Positions 11,982-23,740 of a stretch of DNA of 64,000 bases are shown piece after piece (position 1 is the first letter of the stretch; the number at the start of each line of letters is the position of its first letter). The position numbers and the translations under genes are program-made. Below the pieces are notes generated by a model. It was not told the origin of the DNA. It saw only the letters and a program-made list of their open reading frames with translations, and did no database searches. The stretch comes from Nautilus pompilius (Eukaryota; Mollusca; Cephalopoda; Nautilida; Nautilidae): NCBI GenBank assembly GCA_018389105.1, contig JACATO010000095.1, positions 741,501-805,500 of the forward strand, given 5' to 3'.

Positions 11982-14360
11982 TATCCAACAACAGTAACCT
12001 GGCAATTATTTTTCCCTCCCCTCACATGATGTGGAATAGTGGTAAATTTGATTTTGTCATCCTTTGTTTACAAAGCAGGTAAAAAAGATCTTATTTTTAC
12101 CCTACATAGAAATATATAAAAAGTAATACATCTGTTAACCTAAGATTAGTTACTCCATTCATCTGCCAATTTCAAAGAAGATAACTCAAAGGTCACAGAC
12201 AATAAATCATAAAACAACTGTGTTGTTCTGAGACTGTTACAGGAGAGAATGTATTTTAAAATTTTTCTGTCTGCTTGCCTTTTAAAATCATCTTTTGAAG
12301 TAGCTCCAAAATGTCCATTTATACTAAAAATAAATAGATAATTAAGATTGATCAACAAAACAAAAATACTGTCACATTCATTGAAAGTGAATTAATGTAA
12401 TAACATGAAGTTTATATACAATTTCATAATATAACTATAGCCCGATTATTAACTTCTAAATTTTATTAATAAACAAGATTAAGCAATTGGTGAAAAACCA
12501 ACAAAGACACCCACAATCAAGATGTGTGTTCAAGAGCAGCTCTTGCCCTCTCACAACTATTAGCAATAATCATGATGATTCAAATATCAACAACAGTCTC
12601 TCTCTGCTGATGGTGACAGGGAAATAACTTATGAAATATATTTATTAACTATTTCTACTACTAATAATAAGGGGCCAGATAAATCTCAAAATCCCCCTCC
12701 TCTTATTTCTATAAATAACATCAACAAAATCTTCATATTCTTATCTAGAATTAAATTTATATTAGACACAAAATTCATCTTTAATGTAGGAGTAATTTGT
12801 CACATATAGTCAAATTTAATAGCAAATGCCAGTCAGTAAACGCCATGATGGACCTTAATCATAGTATTTTTACTCATTTGGTAAATATGTTCAGTGTTAG
12901 TGAGTATAGCCATAACATCGTAGAAGTAACATGAGCTTATAGAAAAGAACTTTTAAACTCAGTTATTTTATTTGAATTAAAAAATTAAAATAAAGTGAAC
13001 TTACTGTTTCAATTATGTCTTGATTGCTTCACCCCACCACTAGCATTTACTCAATCAGTAAACAGAACTGTCAACAGGAATTTTTCCTTGTTTTTCAGTT
13101 CATTTAGAGTCAGGGTTGATGATTTTATTCTTTTCCTTATATAGTTGCATCAAGACCAGTGTTGAAGAATCAACAGTCACAAGAAAACAATAACAAGAAT
13201 AAAGCAAGAGGCTAAATCCAAATAAATTTCTTATTTAAAGAATGCAGGATTAACATATTTGTATGTCTTTTCGAGGCCTACATAGACAGGAGTCAGGGTA
13301 GATTAACAATGAAGCATGTTACTAAAGTTGCTTGCGTGCATTGAATAACAGAACTACTATTTTAATGAACATCAGAAACTTCAATTTTACTGAAGGGGAA
13401 GAAACTGAAGCTTTAAGAAACTGAAGCTTGTTTCTTCAGCAACAGATCCTTTTTGCTGATAGGTGTACTATTAAAGCCGAACACTGATGTTTAATCTTTT
13501 TCAGTATGCTTCATGGCTGCCAAACTAAAACATTTCATTACCACCCAAGTGGAAACCAAATTTTTTTCTTGCAAAGAATTACCCAAGGCCTTCTGGTATA
13601 CCATGTTGCACAGTTAATTGAATATCAGCAGGAAGAAAATGGGGATAGTGCTGTAAAGAAATGCAGCAGAAATGCTCTTTCAAGGCATTTATAATTTGAG
13701 GTGCAGTTTATTATGAGTTTGTAAAACTACTTCAATCAGCTAAATGAATGACAAATGAGATTTCATGCCTCTAGAGCTGTTGTAAATAGCACACATTAAG
13801 TTAGGCAACAATTATCAGTTGGATAACCAGTTGTGTTTTGTCTAATGAAGAAAGGGGTCCTCATGTGACCACTGGAAATAATTTAGAGCATGATAAGCAA
13901 CAGGGCAGGGGTTTTGTTCAAGACTAAAACCACAGCAGCAACAGCATATGCACTGGTTATTGGCAATTTTGTTTATCTTCAAGAGACCATTGAAAATGCT
14001 TTCACCCCCAAGCAGGCAGTAATAAGCTTCAGCCAACCAAGATGGCACATCCGCGGCTAACAATGCTGATGCAAAGTTTGTGGTAAATCAGAAGATATTC
14101 AAAACAAAACAAAACAAAAAAGGGATAAACATCTTTTATACACTGATTTTCAGAGGGGATGTTCATCTTTTAAGAGGGTAAACTGTGCAGAAAATAATCA
14201 CCCAGAAAAAATACAAATAATATTATCTAAAGATTATCTTGCATCACTGAAAGCTACCAGATATCATTTTCCATATGGAGGCAAATGTTGTGTAATAAAA
14301 ATTTTCATTTTCACTTAGTTTCCATGATGTTTTACATGTTACATTTAAAATATTATTGTA
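11982..14360. other. Non-coding A+T-rich DNA
   Basis: No gene recognised. The frame at 13506-13694 (plus) has mixed composition but no known domain or splice context. A G+C-richer patch at about 13850-14060 includes a GTCTTGAACAAAACC string on minus that vaguely resembles a Pol III box B, too weak to call a SINE. An (AAAAC)n run sits near 14101-14119. Confidence 0.5.
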
Positions 14361-14732
14361 CAGTCAGTGGCCCAGTGGTAGATTACTGGCCTGCAATGGT
14401 TGAGAGCTCTGACTTCAAATCCCAGTTGCTCAGTTTGGCATACTTCCTTGATATAATTTCTTCTTGCTTTTCAGTACCAGCCAGCTACACTGGCTTTCTC
14501 ACAAATCTAAAACTGAAGATTTCTAGTATGGTTTTCCTGGTACATGTGGTGGAATACCAATCAAGAGACCCCCCCCACCCAAACTATACCAAGGTATTTT
14601 TTTCTGGTCACCAATGCTGATATCCTCTCCTTCTAGTGCCCTGCTATAAAATATCCTTAGACCTTGAGGTCAGGCCAGGATAGGGTTTGCCAAGAAGAAA
14701 ATACTATTGAGATTAATCTTTTTTTTTTTTAT
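14361..14732 (+). mobile_element. tRNA-derived SINE copy (plus strand)
   Basis: The head has a box A-like TGGCCCAGTGGTAG (about 14368) and a box B-like GACTTCAAATCCC (14411-14423), spaced as in a tRNA gene. The body continues with CTCAGTTTGGCATACTTCC, TTTCTTCTTGCTTTTC and a CCAGCC block shared with other copies in the window. It ends near a run of about 12 T. As a tRNA gene it fails: the cloverleaf stems do not pair well and it is far too long. The 111-codon frame at 14285-14620 overlaps the SINE and is not a gene. Confidence 0.7.
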
Positions 14733-15959
14733 AAGTAATAAAACAGAAATAAAATACCAAGAACTTTCAATGTCTGGATGGAAGCTACTTTAGAATGCAG
14801 CCCATCTTATATGCAGGCATTAAAGTGAAGGAAACAGAGATAGACAAGCTATGGAATCTTGACCAGAGTCTAATAGAAACAGGACTGTACAAAACATTAA
14901 TTAGTACACATTCACACTGGACCAAGATTCATAAATGTTGTAAGGATAACCGTCATTGACTCTTTGAAAATATATATCATACCCTGATCCCCAAAGAAAA
15001 TGGTGGTTACTCTGCATTTTCCAAATTTTGTAAACATTAGTAATAATTAACAGGTTACAAAATCTGTGGGTTTGTTGTTGATTCATGCACACCTCAGTAT
15101 GTATTCAAGCAAAAATAATTCAAGACTATCAAGGTTCAGACTTTTAGCAGCAGGGGTTTAAAACACCTTAATGAGTTAGTTTGAAAATGCCAAGGCAAAT
15201 ACCTTATTGATAAAGTAAACATTTCATAGACAGTTGGCCAAGAAAACCAGGTATGTCTACAACTGAAATTTAACCAAACATTTTCCAAAGTTAATCTAAT
15301 TACCAAGGAGTGATGACCATAAATCAACACATTTCAATGTCATACCATTTTGTTTTTAGAAGGGAGTGGTAATAATTAACTTACTTCCAGAAGTGATCAG
15401 CTCCTGCTGCTTATCAGTTCGATGTTGTACAAAATAAACATCTTTAATATCAAATCTTGAGGCATAGACAACGAAAAATATTTTCTTCTTAAAATAATTA
15501 AATTTAGTTTATGGAGTTTACAATATAATTCCTTTGTTAAAAAAAACAAAACAATCTTCCAAGAATTTTTAACTGAATCTTACTAATAAAAAGAAATTAA
15601 ATTTAAAAAATATAGTAATAAAAACTGATGGCTTAAAACAACAACAACAACAACAAAATTACAAACTGATTCTGTATGATGATTTAGTAATTAGTAAAAT
15701 AAAGGGACAGGGACAGAAAGAAAATGTGAAATATGTAAAACGTCAATCAACAGCATTCTTTATTTATTTGAGAGTTGCATCCTGACAAAAACTGAAATGA
15801 TGATGAATTAAACTGTCATCAAAGAACAATTGAAACAATGTTCAAAGAAAATTTGTTATATAACCAGGTATGGGAGCAAATAGTGAAAGTAAATTATAGT
15901 CTTGGGTGATTAAATATAAAGAAAACACATTGATTTTATAGCGAATCTCAGCTAATCCT
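14733..15959. other. Non-coding A+T-rich DNA
   Basis: Nothing recognised except an (AAC)n run at about 15636-15657. The short minus frames at 14901-15330 show no domain. Confidence 0.55.
15636..15657. repeat. (AAC)n microsatellite
   Basis: Six to seven tandem AAC units. Confidence 0.85.
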
Positions 15960-16215
15960 AATGGTGACTCAAGGCACAGAGGCTCCACTGCTGGAATGCC
16001 AAAGTTGAGGAGCCTAGTTTGATTCCAGTCAGAGCTGGCTTGGTTTTTCCATCCTCCACTCCTCCTGGTACAGTTTCTTCTTGCTTTTCTTTGCCAGCTG
16101 ATTACAAAGGATTCCGATGTTATCTTCCCACTTCTAATAATGGAGTAGTTCTAGTAGGGATTTCCCTGCCAATGTCAGAAGTGCCAAACTGCTCAGGATG
16201 TAAGATATGCAACAT
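15960..16215 (+). mobile_element. tRNA-derived SINE copy (plus strand)
   Basis: A box B-like AGTTTGATTCCAG lies near 16016. It is followed by a body containing TTTCTTCTTGCTTTTCTTTG and CCAGCTGATTACAAAGG, and by AGTTCTAGTAGGGATTTCCC and GTCAGAAGTGCC. These body strings recur, diverged, at 7797-8100, 14361-14732 and 44510-44770. The short frame at 16019-16222 lies within it. Confidence 0.6.
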
Positions 16216-17189
16216 GTTTTAGTGGATAACTATAGCATTACACTACCTCACCAGGGTTATCCCCCTTGTATTGATATTATTTCCATCAAGGAAACAAAAC
16301 ACAAAAATAATTTTAAAAAGTCTTGATCTGCCATTAATGGGAAAAGTTGAATGTTTTTGCCTATTTCATGTTTATAAACAATAAATAAGTAAATAATTAA
16401 CCTGGTTTTCATAGTATTCAAGCATTCATAGAAATGTTGCATAAATCTTATATCAGTAACAGAATATCTGCATTAATGAAGCTACCATTTTCACTAGGAA
16501 AAGTAGGGCAGGTCATCATTACCTATCAGCCTCTAAAGTATGCACCTGTTTCAGATCACCATCACAGCAAGTTCCTTCATGCTGAATGCAACATTTAATA
16601 AGCTCTTTTTGCAATAAGGCAGAAAGCAGTGATAGTTTTTTTTTCCCTTTTAAGTGATAACTCACAAGTGCAAAATAGATGAAGGAAAATGCTTTAATTT
16701 TGTCTGCATAAACGAAAGTATTAAAAAAAAAAAGAATAGGTATACAATACAGAAGAGATTCCCCAGCACAGGAACAAGAAATTTACAAATGGATAACTTG
16801 CATTTTCTTCTGAGATTTGATGATTCGTCTGAAATTTTTATGAAGCATCTCTACCCCTTGGGTTTCTGTAAATGGAAATCACTCTGAAGCAAGATAATGT
16901 ATAGTTTCATTCAAATGGAAACTACCCGAAACACTGACTTCCAAGCAATTTTGCAAAATAGGAACTTCATTTCTCATTCCTTTTTTGATATATTTTTATG
17001 GTAGAGCAAACAAAATAATTTGGAAGAAGTAAATCATATCACACAGGTAGGATTCAAACCAGATTTCACAGGGCAGTAAACTTAAAGTGAAACTGGGGAA
17101 TCTACATACATTGCTGTAGGAACAGTGGGATGTACATAAAAGAAATATTTGCAATAAAGACTTCACTGAAAATTGCTTGATCATACTAA
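16216..17189. other. Non-coding A+T-rich DNA
   Basis: No gene, repeat family or exon-like segment recognised. Confidence 0.55.
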
Positions 17190-17275
17190 CATCACTGTTT
17201 CACCAAGGAATGCTGGTGGTACTTCTGACTCACTGATTCCGTGTTTCAAATCCCAGTAGAAGAGAAAGTAAATCT
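17190..17275 (+). mobile_element. SINE head fragment (tRNA-like)
   Basis: A box B-like GTGTTTCAAATCCC (about 17241-17254) is preceded by a TGCTGGTGGT block at box A distance. Only the tRNA-related part is evident, so this is either a truncated copy or a diverged member. Confidence 0.4.
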
Positions 17276-17429
17276 GCTAAAAACAACGTATCTGTTTAGT
17301 TGTATTTATCACGCCATTTTTCAAACTTTAACAGAAAAAATTTCAAAAGAATAAAAATGTACAACACTGGTTCAAAATTCATGATAAATATCAAATATGA
17401 TTGTAGTGTTAGTAATTGGTTAGAAAAAA

Positions 17430-17580
17430 CATGACTGCTAAAGCTGAGAGCCTGTGCTTACCATGGCAGTAGGTTCAGTTTATTTTACCTCCCTAGCATA
17501 GTTTCATTCCCCCTACATCCAAAATGAAAAAGTCAGGGTTAGTAAGAATTTTCTTGTAGAAGTTGAAAGTGCAAGACCGA
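17430..17580 (+). mobile_element. Diverged SINE copy (tentative)
   Basis: Contains AAAAAGTCAGGGTTAGTAAG and TTCTTGTAGAAGTTGAAAGT. These loosely match the 'agttctagtagggattt ... gtcagaagtgcc' part of the better copies. The head is not clear. Confidence 0.3.
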
Positions 17581-18604
17581 AACCAAGGGTTGATTGGTCG
17601 TAAGTGATGAAAAGACTACTTTAAGAACTTTAGAATATTTAGAACACAACTAAAGTTCATTTAATAAAGATATAATTCACTCCATAGTAAAAAAAATAAA
17701 ATTTGCTTGAAATATTCTATCTACATCATTCAAAACAATTTAAATATATAGGTATTTTTCAAACAGGTATAAGCACTCTCCTTACCATCTCTGCCATAGT
17801 TGGGCAATGTGCTGTATAGTGCGAGAATGGGACACTGCAAAGCATTTATGTGGGACCTTGGATCACCACATTTTATACTCTTATCTCCAAAGAGCTCAAA
17901 AACAAAATCACAATCTTCCAGGTGAGTATAAAATGGAAATAACAATGGAATCACATTAGTTGTATGTAAATAAAGTGATCCATAGTACAGCCACATATAG
18001 CACTGTGACTACTTGTCATGCAAAAAATCAGAAGGTACCACACCTGCAGAATGACTATAAAAGTATGTGCAGTGATATCATTGGAGTGTAGGAAGATGTG
18101 TGGGATTGGCACTGTTGATAATAGATACAGTTGAAAGTGAAAACTCTCCGAAAGTGATATGACATCAGTGAGGCTGTATGGGGTTATATAGTTACTGAGA
18201 AAGTCAAATAGCAACAAAACACCAAGGATGAATTGTGTCAGTGCTAGAGGATATTTAGAATGACATTTCACAGTCATAAAAAATTGATAACCTGTAACGG
18301 AGCATGAAAACAAGGTGTCAAGCTCTATATAAAGCAAAGGCCTCACATATCAAATACTAATGCACTATACAATGCATTCATTTTGATATCTGTACATTTT
18401 CTGTATATACATTGTGCGTTTATTATATACATCTTCCAGATGAAATTAATCATAGTTTGTGTATATCCTATGTATGTTTCCATAATTATTTCTATCACTA
18501 TATAATATATATTTTTTTATGGTACACGTATCATAAAGTAGAAGGAATATTCTTTCTCAGATACAAGTATCGTAGCAATCCATTTAACTATAAAATACTA
18601 ATAT
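17581..18604. other. Non-coding A+T-rich DNA
   Basis: Minus frames at 17730-17996 and 17951-18346 are long for this DNA, but they are hydrophobic and T-rich in codon use, overlap each other in different frames and match nothing I recognise. Confidence 0.5.
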
Positions 18605-18830
18605 AAGGATGGCAGCCTAGCATAGTTCATCGCCTACTTGCATGCCACAGTTCATTTCCCTCTGAATCCAATGATATGTTTATTGTCTAACCAGCAAAAG
18701 AGGTCTACACTCCTAATCCTAGTTGATCAGAACAAAATGAGCCCTGCATGAATCCAGCAACTCTTGTGCTACTGCTTTCATTGCCATGCAACTCCTACTC
18801 CTCCCCCCTCACACTTTTACTGTAGTGTTT
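18605..18830 (+). mobile_element. Diverged SINE copy (tentative)
   Basis: Starts GGATGGCAGCCTAGCATAGT, with a box B-like ACAGTTCATTTCCC at about 18649. A G+C-richer body follows, containing GCAACTCCTACTCCTCCCCC. The head arrangement resembles the tRNA-derived copies, but the body match is poor. Confidence 0.3.
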
Positions 18831-21800
18831 GTTTTAGGTTCTGACATGAGCTAACTTTGGGCTAATAGACTAAGAGGCAACAAGAAAACTAATAAGCTGT
18901 GTGCTTCCATGTACACTTGGAGCTAATTTGGACCCTAATGTTTTGTTCCATTTGAAAAACTTCAGTGTCTTAACGAACCAAAATTTAGGCGAAATATTAA
19001 TGCAATCAAACAAAATAGACTGAAAAGAAAGAAATCCAGAAATGTCTTTAAGGGAGGAATATTTCATGCTACAAGCTTTTAAAAAAAAAAAAGAGGAGAA
19101 AAAACAAATAAAATTTAACAAGAAAAAAAAGATGGAGAATACCAATGAATCAAGTATCCATACAATGTGTCAAGCTGAAGAATTATAGTTTTCTACTGAA
19201 TCTTAACAGTGATGTACAACTCCATTATAATCATCTTTTGTTATCATCTTGGAATAGTAAATCATCAGATCAAATAACCTCTCACTAATCATTGTTAATA
19301 AACAGTTCAGCAGTAAAAAAAAAACAAACAAAAAAACTTTGTCAGAAAAAGAAAAAGGAGTTTTTTTTTTTATAATTTGTCATTTTCTTCTTCTTTTAAA
19401 CTTCTACTGCCATCTGACATTCTTTTCCTAAATACCCCACAAGTTTTCTAGACAAAAAAAAAAAACCATCTTCGTTTACTTTCTTCAGAAGATTACACAG
19501 ACCTAAGTATTCTTTTTCATTGTAGTTCAAGCTACTGCAACAACAACAACAACACAAATATCAATAAAATCAAACTTCCAATTAAAAAGTAGCTCAGTGG
19601 TTATCTAGATGAAAGTATTAATAGTGATGGTTACTTTTGAAAAAGCTAGGATCAGTATCTTAAAAAACTCCAAGTTGCTTGGTTCTTTTATAATAACCTG
19701 GTGAAATAGTCCATATCAGCAACACGTCTGAGAAAGAAGGAAATTGTGTACTGTGTTTCCTGGGAAATATATAATCCTCTAAAATATAAAAAGAGTTCTT
19801 AGGTAACGGTAAAGATTTGTAAATTAAATTTCAAGTGCCTCGCATGTGGAAACGACAAAGTAGATTCTTTATTACATGATTAATTTTAAATGAAGTACAG
19901 CAATTTCAGATAAGCATCAACTGAATACATTGACTTCTGTTTCGGCTTAATTGATCCATCATGACTTCTGAAAGTGATTGTGCATATTTAAAGACAAGTG
20001 CTATAACATGCAACGTTCTCACATGAATACAGCAAAAGAAATAGATCTAAAACGATTCATTATAAAACACAGAAAGGAAACTTGAGCAGAAATGTTAAAA
20101 TGGTGAAATTAATACATTTTCTTTTGTTAGAAAACATTTTGTAATAACTTCAGGAAAAAAAATGTAATAATTACTGCTTGACATTGCATTCAATCATCAG
20201 TGTCTACACCCAGTGTAATTTGTCTGTATGGATACAGAGAAATTTAAAAGAAAAACAGTACTGCTTTCACCACGTAAAAAAATAGCAAGAATTTCTATTA
20301 ATGTTTTGTCCTGATAACCTCGGCTGTCAACAACACTTCGACAAAAGTCTGTTCTGTTATACAGAACATGGAGGAACTATATAGCTGTACACACACAGAT
20401 GTGTTCTGTACAATGACTGATCTTTTTCAAACACAGATATATATGATAGAGAAAGAAAGGATAGCCTTTCCACTTCAAATACCTTTTTAAGAAAGGATAT
20501 AACATATTTTAAAAATATAATTCTGTTAGGGTAGCCTCTGCTTCCATCCGTAGAGATTTTCTCAAATTTCCATATATTCCCAATGCTGTAGTCCTTTCCA
20601 TGGTTATTAATACCTTTTTTTTTTGTCAGTAGAGGTCTAATTGATACTACTTTTAACAAGGAAGAGTAATGTAAGATTGATGCAATATTGGCACCTAATG
20701 ACAACAACTTTCTTTCACAAGTAAAAAAATGAAAAACCTCTTAAAGAATATTCATATTTCCATGAACAGCTTATTATGAGAAGAAAATAGGAATTAATTA
20801 ATTGGTACAAAAGAATCAATGATTTAGAAATACTAGTAACTAAAGGTGGCTGAGTAGAAAATGCCAGCATCACAAAAGCTTTTGCTTTTTTTGATTTGGA
20901 GGAAAATCACAGAAACCTATTTCTCTATTAAACTGTACTGGTAAGATAATGGAATTCCAAAAACTTTCCAAGTAAGCAATTGCCAGGGGTTCACATTTTA
21001 AGCAAGCACAAAACTAATGGTAACAACTGCTTATATACTTATCAATAGTTAAAAACAAAAGGTATCAATTGAAGATCATATTGTTCACTCTATATAATGC
21101 TGTGAGATTACCAATTACTATGTAGTAATTAAATGTTCCTTAGATAAAACGTCCTGACTATAGAGCGTAGATCCGCATGTGCAAGAATATGGGAATTGTA
21201 CATTCTACCAGCTATGCATGTTCTAGAGGGTAAGAAAAGAAATATAAATTTTTTTTATAAATGATTATATTTAGAAGTACTTTAGATAAAATAATATTTG
21301 GGCTTGCAAGCATACCTTATAAATTTTACATATAAAAAAAAAATATTAGTTAGGATTAAGCCAATGTCATTTTAGCCATTTTGCCTAATGTCAGGTCAGG
21401 ACTGCTATGACATTCTAAACTTAATCACAGATATTAAAAACTAAGTAGTAAATTGCATACTATGGTCTGTGAATTGCAGTGGTTTTCAAAATAAAAACTA
21501 GAAATTAAAAATCTATCAGGTAACCAAAACCTACAGTGCAAATACCCTGCTATTTTAAAGTTAGAATATTTCAAATGTCCAATATAATTATGAGAAATTT
21601 ATAAGAGAATAAAAAGTATTAAAACTATTAAAGTAAAGTAAAATACTAAAATACAAAAGATAAAATTGGCAATATTTTAAATAAAATAAACTTAAAAATC
21701 TTTTTTATTTTAGTTTCAGTTCGTAATGTTATTTGATGAATAAATTTCATCTTTTTTGCAGTGCATTTTCTTCTAAATTCTAATTCTGATAAGGTAATAT

Positions 21801-21899
21801 CAACTTAAAAATGTTAAGTGAATGTTATAGTAATGTTAAAGGATTTACTATCTAAACCCCAACTCGTTAACAGATATAAATGTAATATGCGATATGAAA
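18831..21899. other. Non-coding A+T-rich DNA
   Basis: Long A and T runs, and CAACAACAACAAC at about 19541-19556. The frames at 18870-19145 and 20357-20707 (minus) are driven by these runs. No exon-like segment or family resemblance was found. Confidence 0.55.
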
Positions 21900-22110
21900 G
21901 CATAGTGTGCCAACTTGCTGTGGCAAAGAGCCCAGAATTTAATCCTCTCAAAGCAATTTCTTTTCGATATTCCGTACCAGTCCATCTGCAAGGGCTTCTT
22001 CTAGTCATTTTGGTTTCCTCCCATAGCTAAACAAAATTATAGTAGAAAATTCCTGCTAGAAAATCAAACCACATTATAAGATTAACTGCTCTGGTTTACA
22101 AAAGAAAAAG
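21900..22110 (+). mobile_element. Diverged SINE copy (tentative)
   Basis: A box B-like AGAATTTAATCCTC lies near 21937. CAATTTCTTTTCGATATTCC, GTACCAGTCC and TATAGTAGAAAATTCCTGC follow, in the same order as the body of the better copies. Strongly diverged. Confidence 0.35.
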
Positions 22111-22299
22111 AATTCTGAACCTGTTCCCATACACAATCCAATCTGTCACCATTATCCCATTTTTCTATTGTTAAGCTGTATGTAAACAAACAAAATAATC
22201 AATCAGTATTATGCTGAGCAATGCAAATTTTCATACTACAGCATAAATCACCAACTTTTAACCAATTAAGGATACAAAATCACTCAGCTTTTGAAAATA

Positions 22300-23740
22300 C
22301 TGTAGCAACAGATCATCATGGCAATTCCAGGATCTCCGCTGTCATGTGGTAGCACAAACATGAGACTAGAAAAATCATTCAACTGTAACTTGTGTTGATG
22401 ATAGAAAAAAAGGCCAGTGTGACTTAGTCAGTTTGTACAGTTCAGGTTGAGTGGTTCTCTGCTGTTGCCAGTATTTCAAAAAGTGGTCATTTCTGCTTAG
22501 TCGAGGCTTGTGGGTAAAAAGATTTAGAACTGCACCAGTGTTATTTATGACACAAATTCAGACAAGATGATTCTCTTATTTTACTTGATTCTCTGCCCTG
22601 CAGAAAAAGTTAAAGGTTTTCATCTTTCTCATTAGTGTTCATTACTCTTCCTACCTAGTTTGCTTGCAGCTATTGGTCTGGTCCGGCAGACAACTTTTCA
22701 ATGCTGGTGTGTAGCTTGGTAAGACAAACTTAGCTTTGTCTGTTTTTCTTCCTTGAATAACAGCAGCTGGTACCTTGGATTAAGAAAGATTGCAGAAGAA
22801 AAGGGTTATTTTCAAGGAGAATTTCCCCCCTTCTTTTCATTGAGTTCAGCAGATTCTCCTAGGTTTGAAGGTAACATTTGAGCCATGTACCATAATCAAT
22901 TGACATCGGCAATATGAAGCTGAGAATTTGATACTGCCATATTCTGACAGAATTTCTTCAACTAGAGCAAGAACTCAAGTATATCAAAAGTTGAGTGTTA
23001 TCTCATGGGGCAGTCTAAGATAGATCTCTTAAGTTTCAGTTTCTAATGAATAACCATAGATATCTGAGTTCTGTTTTTTTGTAGACAAAATGAACTTTAC
23101 CAACTGTATGAGGAATACTTTGATCTTCAAGTGTTTCATCAACTGCTAGCTAAAGAGTGTGAGTTGAGCAGCAGACACTTGTCACTGCAACTACCACTAT
23201 TAAATTCAGTCGGTGTTGCTTGTTCCAGTCTATGTATCTCACCTGAATCTGTTTCTTTGTGACCGTACCTCTTTTCTTTGTCAACATCAAGTATTTCTTC
23301 TCCAGTATCCATGTTTCCTCACTTTCCTTTTCATCATCATCATCATTCATGTTGGCACCATTATCTGTTGTTATGCTGCATATTTTCTGCACACTGGTAT
23401 CATACTCTCAAAGTACTTCATGATGCATGTCTTTCTATCATTTTTTCGTAGCTATTGTACACACTGCAATCTCACCATCTTTTGCAAACCAGACATTAAT
23501 ACCCAAAACAGAGCAAACCAAATGTACTGCACAGACAATCTTTCACTTCTTTGATGGACTGGTGAGTGTCCTTGGCAGCACTTGACACTCTTTTTAATAT
23601 TATAAGCAGTAACACAAACATTACAACATAAACCTTCAAGATCAGTTGCCTTTCTAATGCCAGAGTCTTCAATTATGCTAAATGGTTGTCCAAACAGAAG
23701 CAGCCAACCTGTGAACTGACCATGTCTTTAATTGGTTCAT
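22300..23740 (-). pseudogene. hAT transposase pseudogene, ZBED-type
   Basis: Three blocks in the right order on minus identify it. Near 23690 is GQPFSIIEDSGIRK, matching the QPFSxVEDxGF block of ZBED-like hAT proteins. Near 23390 is ICSITTDNGANM, the TDNAANM block containing a catalytic-region Asp. Then comes CCSTHTL, a stop, LAVDETLED (about 23140-23170), matching CAAHTLQLAVDDAL. Near 22500, DHFLKYWQQQRTTQPELYKL fits the C-terminal xPLxYWxxxxxxxPxL region before the dimerisation segment. An acidic and lysine insertion (NDDDDEKESEE) sits in the middle block. Stops and frameshifts are numerous. Neither the BED finger nor the terminal repeats were found, so the borders are approximate. Confidence 0.75.

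Noticed and set aside
14361..14430. Possible tRNA gene
   Set aside because: Box A and box B are present, but the cloverleaf stems do not pair convincingly and the sequence continues into a SINE body shared with other copies.
14285..14620. A 111-codon plus-strand frame
   Set aside because: It overlaps the tRNA-derived SINE and has no domain.
17730..18346. Two overlapping minus-strand reading frames of 88 and 131 codons
   Set aside because: They are in different frames over the same DNA, T-rich and hydrophobic, without splice context or family resemblance.
20357..20707. A 116-codon minus-strand frame
   Set aside because: It spans homopolymer runs, and there is no family or exon context.
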